A DNA stretch of 12,652 bases, from NCBI GenBank assembly GCA_900544625.1, contig UQVR01000028.1, positions 1 through 12,652 on the forward strand, given 5' to 3'. This document shows, piece by piece, positions 5,733-10,556 of this stretch (within the stretch, counting starts at the first letter, position 1; each line of letters opens with the position of its first letter). The position numbers were made by a program, and so were the translations under genes. Under the pieces are notes generated by a model. That model had not been told where the DNA came from, did no database searches, and was given only the letters and a program-made list of their open reading frames with translations. This DNA is from an uncultured Mycoplasmatota bacterium. GTDB taxonomy: Bacteria > Bacillota_I > Bacilli_A > RF39 > UBA660.

Positions 5733-6875
5733 TTAGTTTACTCGCACAGGGTCACTCATACTTCCTGACCCTGATACATATTTTACCGAAGACTCAAGAT
5801 TGAAGGACGGGCGCACACCATTGTCGCTCCTGACATTGCTGCCGAGGACATTGCCAGTGCTATTCACAAAGAACGCACTATTCGTATTGTCGGAATGGCG
5901 CGAAATAGTCCATTCATTATATCCCATATACATCCAATTTATTGTTTTTATTGATGTTCCATTTGCATCGGTACCATCATAATCACCCAAAATTTTAGTC
6001 CATGCACTTGGACTTGCTGCAAATCCATAATCACTTACATACATTAAACCTATTTTTTTATCTATTATTGTTGTTGATGCACTACTTCCTACTTCATTTT
6101 TATATGCTGTTTTAGGTACTGAAGCTGATATATTAGACCCTGAACCTCCTCCAACTTTCCACGTTGTTGTGGCAATTTTTTCTGCTATTGTTCCAAGACT
6201 GGTCAAATATGTTCCATTTAAATATGCATTTAAACTCGAACTTGACCATGTATTGTCAGCTGATGTATGCCATTGTTGGTATCCAACTGATTTTGCTCTT
6301 ATTACTTTTGTTTGATTTCCAAATACTCCTATTATTCTAAATAAATTTGCATCTGGGCATGTTGTGGCATCTGAACCTAAACAAATATAATTATTTACAC
6401 TATCACTTGCTCCTGCATATCTATAGCTATTATCTCCTGCCCCATTTGCTAAAGAACTATCATGATAATATATATTATTTTCCCCTTGGGTTCCTGTATA
6501 TTGCGATTTTATATATTCAGCTAATGTTAGTTGATAAATGTCAAAATAAACATAACATTTATCTGACAAATTACCTGAAACTATCACTGCTTTCTTTGTA
6601 TCATCCCAGCTTATTTCTCCTCCATTTTCACATTTAGATAATTCTGCATTAAACTTATATCCTTCTGTTGGCCAACTACTTTGTGTTACTTGTTTATAGT
6701 CTCCAGCTCCAGCTGTTTGTTCTAAATTCATGGATATTCCTTTAGTTATTTTAGTTTGATTATTACTATTATTTTCTACATAAGTATTTGAAGTTTTAAA
6801 ATAATTAAAACTTGTAACAAATGTAATTAATAAAACTAAAGTAATTATTGATAATATAATATATTTTTTCTTCAT
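5733..6875 (-). CDS. Anchored surface protein with a DGR-type variable C-terminal tail
   Basis: The 380-aa protein begins with MKKK and a hydrophobic helix (about 5-22), so it is exported and tethered or cleaved. The remainder is extracellular, rich in Ser, Thr, Asn and Gly. A four-cysteine section (Cys82, Cys107, Cys165, Cys173) includes ISWDD (88-92) and KCYVYFD (106-112). The C-terminal third has the look of a C-type-lectin-like fold: WMYMGYNEWTISR (314-326), a run of polar variable-looking residues, then GVRPSFNLESS (353-363) and a GSGSMSDP tail. From memory, many paralogues in gut Bacilli keep these blocks and differ between WTISR and VRPSFNL. Codons 322-363 never end in A and are about 51% GC, unlike the rest of the gene. 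The start has GGAGA (6885-6889) 9 nt upstream. There is no LPXTG motif. The ligand is unknown. It is a single-gene unit with its own terminator. Confidence 0.8.
   Translation of the reverse strand: MKKKYIILSIITLVLLITFVTSFNYFKTSNTYVENNSNNQTKITKGISMNLEQTAGAGDYKQVTQSSWPTEGYKFNAELSKCENGGEISWDDTKKAVIVSGNLSDKCYVYFDIYQLTLAEYIKSQYTGTQGENNIYYHDSSLANGAGDNSYRYAGASDSVNNYICLGSDATTCPDANLFRIIGVFGNQTKVIRAKSVGYQQWHTSADNTWSSSSLNAYLNGTYLTSLGTIAEKIATTTWKVGGGSGSNISASVPKTAYKNEVGSSASTTIIDKKIGLMYVSDYGFAASPSAWTKILGDYDGTDANGTSIKTINWMYMGYNEWTISRHSDNTNSAFFVNSTGNVLGSNVRSDNGVRPSFNLESSVKYVSGSGSMSDPVRVN
5747..5773. repeat. 8-bp inverted repeat in the last codons of the surface gene
   Basis: CAGGGTCA (5747-5754) and TGACCCTG (5766-5773) are exact reverse complements with an 11-base loop. 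They encode the SGSGSMSDPV region at the C-terminus. The repeat starts 13 bp past the end of the proposed variable region. That placement and stem length resemble the DNA hairpins required for efficient DGR retrohoming. Confidence 0.6.
5787..5912 (-). other. Candidate variable region (VR) of a diversity-generating retroelement
   Basis: The 42 consecutive codons from Trp322 to Ser363 contain no third-position A, although A-ending codons are common before (GAA just upstream) and directly after (GTA AAA TAT GTA TCA). All 27 adenines fall at codon positions 1 or 2, seven of them as AAT. Others look like products of AAY codons (CAT, GAC, AGC, GGC, CTC, TCC). DGR templates concentrate A in AAY codons and avoid it elsewhere, because every template A is mutagenised. 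The segment ends GC-rich at GTGCGCCCGTCC, where an initiation-of-homing site would sit. No template repeat or reverse transcriptase is in the window, so this is inference from composition and position. Confidence 0.5.
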
Positions 6876-6894
6876 TTAGCATCATCTCCATAAC

Positions 6895-6913
6895 AATATC
6901 ACGCACGGATATT
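6895..6913. promoter_or_regulatory. Short inverted repeat in the leader of the surface gene
   Basis: AATATC (6895-6900) and GATATT (6908-6913) form a 6-bp repeat around a GC-rich 7-base centre, just upstream of the GGAGA ribosome site. It could be an operator or a weak leader hairpin. It is short enough to arise by chance. Confidence 0.3.
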
Positions 6914-6928
6914 TTATTTTACACATAC

Positions 6929-6937
6929 ATTTTAACA
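6929..6937 (-). promoter_or_regulatory. Possible extended -10 promoter of the surface gene
   Basis: The minus strand reads TGTTAAAAT, one mismatch from TGnTATAAT, preceded by long T tracts that could serve as an UP-like element. A start near 6922 would give a leader of about 47 nt. No clear -35 is present. Confidence 0.35.
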
Positions 6938-6938
6938 T

Positions 6939-6979
6939 AAAAAAAAGAAAAAAAACACTATATTTGCACAAATGCACAA
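6939..6979 (-). terminator. Weak candidate terminator of the metallopeptidase-like gene
   Basis: On the minus strand a short hairpin (TTTGCA at 6963-6968 with TGCA at 6973-6976 and two further pairs past a bulged C) is followed after 7 nt by two runs of eight T (6955-6948 and 6946-6939). The stem is poor and distant from the T runs. I call it mainly from its place right after the stop at 6995. Confidence 0.35.
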
Positions 6980-6994
6980 TTTAGGGCTTTTTTA

Positions 6995-9478
6995 TCATTC
7001 TTCTAGAATTTTAAAATCTTTTACATCGCCTTTATCAAAATCATAATCAATCCATATAATAGCATTTTTAGTACCAGATAAATTCCAAACATACCAACTT
7101 AAATACATTTTATCATTTATAATAATTGGTTCTAAATAATAATTATAATAATCATAATTAATATCTTTTTTCAAATTATCTAAAAAATTTAATTCATAAT
7201 CATAATTATTTAATTCTTTATAGTATTTTGAATTATCAGCATTCATAAAATCCAGCAATGGTTTAAGTAAAAAAACAAACTTTTTATCACTTAAATAATC
7301 TTCTTTAATATTTTTCTTATATAAATCAATTAATACATCTAATAAATAACCTGTATGTTTATAAGTTACATCTAAAGATGTTGTATCACTTAAAGCATTA
7401 AGAACATTCATAACAATTTTTTCATCATTAAATCCATCATATAAAACTTTAACAAAATAATTAGTATCATCATAATACCATTTATTTAAAGCGCTTGAAC
7501 CATAAATATACTCTAAAGCCTCAAGATAATATGTACCAAAACTATAAGCACTAACATTTTTAGTAAAATACTTTGAAGTAAATATTTCAGCTCCTGCTTC
7601 TGTAATATAATTAGTATATGTAAAACTTACATACTCACAATTATCTGGTATATTTAAAATAGCATCATATACATCAACTTTATTATCACATCTATATAAA
7701 GTTGTACTTTGTTTATTATTAAAAGAAAAATCTACGAAATGTATTAGTTCATGATATAAAACACTATCTTTATCCGTTACTAAATCAATTCTTGTATCAA
7801 AGTCTTGATAAGTTCCAAAGGCTTTTCCATCCTGTAAAATATCAGCTTTGTTAATATTCAAATAACCAAGTTTATGTAAAAAATAGAATTCATCTAAATA
7901 TTCTTTCTTATCCACTATAATTTCAAATATATCATAAACCTCTTTTTTATAATCAAGTAGCATATCATTATTTTCTACAATATAAGCATATTTTTTAAAT
8001 AATTCTTCATTTTTATTTATTTTTAATTCTATCTTTTCTAAACCATATTTTTCTATAATATCATCTAAATCTATGTCATAAAAAACATCAAAATTAATCT
8101 TTTTTATCTTATTATTTCCAAGTTTTATTATATATGTTTTATATAATGTTTCTAAAATTATATGTTCATCATTTATTTTAATATTTACAAAAATCTCATC
8201 TATAATTTCTTTACCATCTTTATATAAATAATGTTCATTTGCATTTTTAAATACATCACAATAACCATTATTATAACAATTTATATTGTAAAAATCTTTC
8301 GCTATTTCATTTAAATTTTTATCCAAAAAATAATATTTAAAGCTTTGATAGTCATAACCACTATATACATTATTAGTTAAATAACTTATATTTATATTTT
8401 CATTAATATTTAATTGTTTTAAAGATTTATCATAATATTTATAAGTTGTACCATCACCAAGTAAATCGAAAACTGCTGCTACTTTAATATAATCACCTTC
8501 TAAAGTAATTTCTCCTCCACTAATTTCTTTATCTTTATAAAAAAGTATATAATTATCTGTATCAATGCCTAAAATAGCATCATCAAATAGAATTTTATAA
8601 GCATACATACATTTATCAACAACAATTTTGTCGTTATTATCTTTTAATTTATAACCAGTTTGGCATTTATCTTTAGACATTTTATATTTATTATTTATTT
8701 TAGTATTATCTTTATAAATTTTGTCTCCATCTATATAATAAATAATATTATTATAAGTAAATATATTATATTCTATATAATTAGTATTATCATAATTAAT
8801 ACCTTCATATAAAACTTCTTTAGTTCTAGTATCAATTAAATAACCTTTATTATTTTTAGTAAATCTAAAATAAGTCATTCCTTCATCGTTATTATATAAA
8901 GAAGAATTTTCAAAATTTCTCCATAACACTTTTTTATTAATTAAATCAACAACTATACTTTTACTTTCCTTTTCATAAGGTTCAATAATTAATAGATCAT
9001 TGCCAAATTCTGCAAAATATTCAAAATTACCAGTAAAATCTAATACATATATTTTATTTAAATAATTATCATAAACAGCATTATCTACCAAAACATATTT
9101 ATTGTCATTAGCAACTTTTATTTGAGTTCCATTTATTAAAATTTTTCCATCTTTATTTATTATTTTTTTGATATTTTTATTAGTTACAATTATAAACCTT
9201 TTATCAAATATTTCATAATTAGTAAACTCTTCAGTATATTCACTAATTATATTATCATTAAAATCATATATAACTAATTTATTACCTTCATCTTTAACAT
9301 AAAAATTTTCTCCAACACTAACATTAATATTATTTATTACAGTAACACTTTCAAATCCTAATACTTTTTCTTCATTTATACCCCTTTTGTCATTAAAAAC
9401 AATATAAACAGTTACAAAACTCCATATTACGAATAAAACTAAAGTACTAATTAACAATCTCTTTTTATTCTTTTTCAT
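6995..9478 (-). CDS. Large membrane-anchored protein with a gluzincin-like zinc metallopeptidase domain
   Basis: The 827 aa begin with a basic tip (MKKNKKR) and one hydrophobic helix (about 9-28). The rest should lie outside the cell. Residues about 40-460 are short beta-like segments with recurrent patterns such as NKDGK and YLYKDGKEI, suggesting a repeat or propeller-like domain; I cannot assign a family. A second domain from about 470 carries VLYHELIHFVD, an HExxH zinc site (His576, Glu577, His580), followed 47 residues later by TEAGAEIF, giving ExxxE (Glu627, Glu631). This spacing fits gluzincins (third ligand Glu). The start is placed at 9478 rather than an in-frame ATG 33 bp upstream, because GGGGA lies about 9 nt before this ATG, the upstream one has no ribosome site, and this choice leaves a 1-nt gap to the preceding stop. 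The substrate is unknown. It could be a cell-wall or host-protein protease, or an inactive relative. Confidence 0.75.
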   Translation of the reverse strand: MKKNKKRLLISTLVLFVIWSFVTVYIVFNDKRGINEEKVLGFESVTVINNINVSVGENFYVKDEGNKLVIYDFNDNIISEYTEEFTNYEIFDKRFIIVTNKNIKKIINKDGKILINGTQIKVANDNKYVLVDNAVYDNYLNKIYVLDFTGNFEYFAEFGNDLLIIEPYEKESKSIVVDLINKKVLWRNFENSSLYNNDEGMTYFRFTKNNKGYLIDTRTKEVLYEGINYDNTNYIEYNIFTYNNIIYYIDGDKIYKDNTKINNKYKMSKDKCQTGYKLKDNNDKIVVDKCMYAYKILFDDAILGIDTDNYILFYKDKEISGGEITLEGDYIKVAAVFDLLGDGTTYKYYDKSLKQLNINENINISYLTNNVYSGYDYQSFKYYFLDKNLNEIAKDFYNINCYNNGYCDVFKNANEHYLYKDGKEIIDEIFVNIKINDEHIILETLYKTYIIKLGNNKIKKINFDVFYDIDLDDIIEKYGLEKIELKINKNEELFKKYAYIVENNDMLLDYKKEVYDIFEIIVDKKEYLDEFYFLHKLGYLNINKADILQDGKAFGTYQDFDTRIDLVTDKDSVLYHELIHFVDFSFNNKQSTTLYRCDNKVDVYDAILNIPDNCEYVSFTYTNYITEAGAEIFTSKYFTKNVSAYSFGTYYLEALEYIYGSSALNKWYYDDTNYFVKVLYDGFNDEKIVMNVLNALSDTTSLDVTYKHTGYLLDVLIDLYKKNIKEDYLSDKKFVFLLKPLLDFMNADNSKYYKELNNYDYELNFLDNLKKDINYDYYNYYLEPIIINDKMYLSWYVWNLSGTKNAIIWIDYDFDKGDVKDFKILEE

Positions 9479-9479
9479 A

Positions 9480-9707
9480 TTATTTATTCCCCATATAATA
9501 AAGTCTTTCATTTAAATTATTTGCCACAAAATCTATTTCATCATATTCTTCATCATCTAAAAAAGAATCATCTAAATATCTATCAATAAGAAGTAATACT
9601 TCAGCTAAAGTCTTACATTTTGTTACATCAATATTACATTTATTTAATACACTAATTTCATAATCATTAATAACTATATTATCCCCATATTTTTTAAGTT
9701 CATCCAT
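9480..9707 (-). CDS. Small acidic protein of unknown function, coupled to the metallopeptidase-like gene
   Basis: I do not recognise this 75-aa protein. It is soluble, with no signal or membrane segment, and has an acidic patch (DDSFLDDEEYDEID, about 46-59) between predicted helices. Two cysteines sit at 24 and 31. It is a real gene: AAGGTGAGG (9716-9724) lies 8 nt before the ATG, and its TAA stop is 1 nt from the ATG of the next gene, with that gene's ribosome site inside its last codons. Coupling suggests it acts with the anchored peptidase-like protein, for example as a cytosolic partner or regulator; that is inference from arrangement only. Confidence 0.75.
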   Translation of the reverse strand: MDELKKYGDNIVINDYEISVLNKCNIDVTKCKTLAEVLLLIDRYLDDSFLDDEEYDEIDFVANNLNERLYYMGNK

Positions 9708-9736
9708 ATCTTATAACCTCACCTTAATTCTATCAC

Positions 9737-9745
9737 ATCATAACA
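9737..9745 (-). promoter_or_regulatory. Possible extended -10 promoter of the small protein / peptidase operon
   Basis: The minus strand reads TGTTATGAT (TGn plus TATGAT, one mismatch from consensus) following a T-rich stretch. Transcription would begin near 9730, leaving a leader of about 23 nt with the ribosome site. A TAGAAT box at 9727-9732 was set aside because it would place the start inside the ribosome site. Confidence 0.4.
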
Positions 9746-9782
9746 AAAAAATATAGGTCTTTTTATTTCATAAACACCTAAA

Positions 9783-9981
9783 TCAGTATTGTCTGCTATA
9801 ACTTAAAAAAAGATTAGTATTCTTCAAAAAATTAATAGCTATTTCAATTGAGTTTCTTCTTTTTACTCCAGCCTCATAAACATCTTGTTTTATTTTTTTT
9901 GTCATAAAGCAAAAGATCATCAATGTTTACTTTTAAACGATTAGCTTCTTTTAACACTTTCAACAAAAAATACCAAAACAT
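9783..9981 (-). pseudogene. Frameshifted short gene or gene remnant, family unknown
   Basis: From ATG 9981 the minus strand reads MFWYFLLKVLKEANRLKVN and on to LYDKKN, then meets a stop at 9874-9876 after 35 residues. Just after a run of eight A (9893-9900), the neighbouring frame continues smoothly as KQDVYEAGVKRRNSIEIAIN to a TGA at 9783. Removing one A joins both halves into a plausible 65-residue helical, basic protein. It sits between the hsp20 terminator and the next operon, with a weak GGATAA site before the ATG. It may be a decayed fragment of a larger gene, a homopolymer sequencing or assembly error, or (less likely) slippage on the A run. I cannot name a family. Confidence 0.45.
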
Positions 9982-10005
9982 TTAATTATCCAAAAAAATT
10001 ATGAC

Positions 10006-10031
10006 AAAAAAATAAAGACCATTAAGGTCTT
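10006..10031 (-). terminator. Rho-independent terminator of hsp20
   Basis: AAGACC and GGTCTT (10015-10020 with 10026-10031) form a perfect 6-bp stem with a 5-base loop. On the minus strand it is followed by TATTTTTTT. It begins 9 bp after the hsp20 stop codon. Confidence 0.8.
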
Positions 10032-10039
10032 CATAAACA

Positions 10040-10414
10040 TTATTTTACTTCAATATATTTTTTATTTTTATCTTCATTTGCTTTTGAAACGCTTATTGTT
10101 AAAATACCATCTTTAAATTCTGCTTCCATAGTATCTTCATCAATATCTTCTAAATGAAAACTTCTTTCAAGTCTTCCAAACATTTTTCTTTCTCTATGTA
10201 AATATTTTTTATTATCTTCATGTTTTTCATGATGTTCTGCTTTGACAACAATATTTCCTTTATTGCATTCAACTTTTATATCTTTCTTGTCATAGCCTGG
10301 AACATCCATTTCAATAAACACTTTATTATCTTTTTCAAAGATATCACATTTCATCTTATTTTCTTTTTCAAAATCACTTAACATATCATCAAAAAACATT
10401 CTACTTGGTAACAT
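10040..10414 (-). CDS. Small heat-shock protein of the Hsp20 / alpha-crystallin family
   Basis: This is an ATP-independent holdase chaperone that binds unfolding proteins in the cytosol and forms oligomers. The 124 aa have the standard order: a short N-terminal arm (MLPSRMFFDDML), then the alpha-crystallin domain from about 22 with MDVPGYDKKDIKV (38-50) and the diagnostic AEFKDGILTISV (98-109), then a C-terminal IEV that serves as the oligomer-contact I-x-I/V motif. I start at the ATG at 10414 rather than the one three codons upstream: AAAGGAAG (10424-10431) is 9 nt from this ATG but directly abuts the upstream one, and MLPSR is the usual family beginning. Heat control is evident from the CIRCE-type operator over its consensus promoter. 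It is a single-gene unit with its own terminator. Confidence 0.93.
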   Translation of the reverse strand: MLPSRMFFDDMLSDFEKENKMKCDIFEKDNKVFIEMDVPGYDKKDIKVECNKGNIVVKAEHHEKHEDNKKYLHRERKMFGRLERSFHLEDIDEDTMEAEFKDGILTISVSKANEDKNKKYIEVK

Positions 10415-10434
10415 AAATATCATCTTCCTTTCAT

Positions 10435-10493
10435 ATTTTCAAATCTTTACTATTACTTGAAAATGTTTTTTTATGTTAATCTTCTCAATTAAC
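10435..10493 (-). promoter_or_regulatory. Two hairpins in the hsp20 leader
   Basis: The leader starts about 10493 with a 6-bp hairpin (10475-10480 with 10488-10493). It then holds an 8-bp AT-rich hairpin (ATTTTCAA at 10435-10442 with TTGAAAAT at 10457-10464, 14-base loop) that ends 3 nt before the ribosome site. Neither stem covers the ribosome site itself. A role as mRNA stabiliser or weak thermosensor is possible but unproven. Confidence 0.4.
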
Positions 10494-10499
10494 ACTACC

Positions 10500-10528
10500 A
10501 TTATATTACTAATATTAGCACTTGTCAA
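10500..10528 (-). promoter_or_regulatory. Fully consensus sigma-A promoter of hsp20
   Basis: On the minus strand TTGACA (10528-10523) is followed after exactly 17 bp by TATAAT (10505-10500). The predicted start is near 10493. The -35 box lies in the centre of the CIRCE-type operator, so repressor binding would block RNA polymerase directly. Confidence 0.88.
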
Positions 10529-10545
10529 TAGCAAGTGCTAATATT
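10511..10545. promoter_or_regulatory. CIRCE-type HrcA operator
   Basis: TTAGCACTT-N9-AAGTGCTAA (10515-10523 and 10533-10541) matches the CIRCE architecture TTAGCACTC-N9-GAGTGCTAA with one symmetric change in each arm. The repeat extends to perfect 13-bp arms (10511-10523 and 10533-10545). Overlap with the hsp20 -35 box fits repression by HrcA, relieved on heat shock. hrcA itself is not in the window. The palindrome also lies 11 bp past the stop of the upstream surface gene and may stabilise or weakly end that transcript, for which no other terminator is seen. Confidence 0.88.
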
Positions 10546-10556
10546 TCACAAAAATT

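Noticed and set aside
5537..5856. Shared 11-mer GGACATTGCCA in the terminator (5545-5555) and in the candidate variable region (5846-5856), as a possible recombination seed or template remnant
   Set aside because: The match does not extend on either side and one copy is explained by the terminator loop and stem. Too short to separate from chance.
9476..9511. ATG at 9511 as the start of the metallopeptidase-like gene
   Set aside because: It has no ribosome site and would overlap the upstream gene by 32 bp. The ATG at 9478 has GGGGA upstream and a 1-nt gap.
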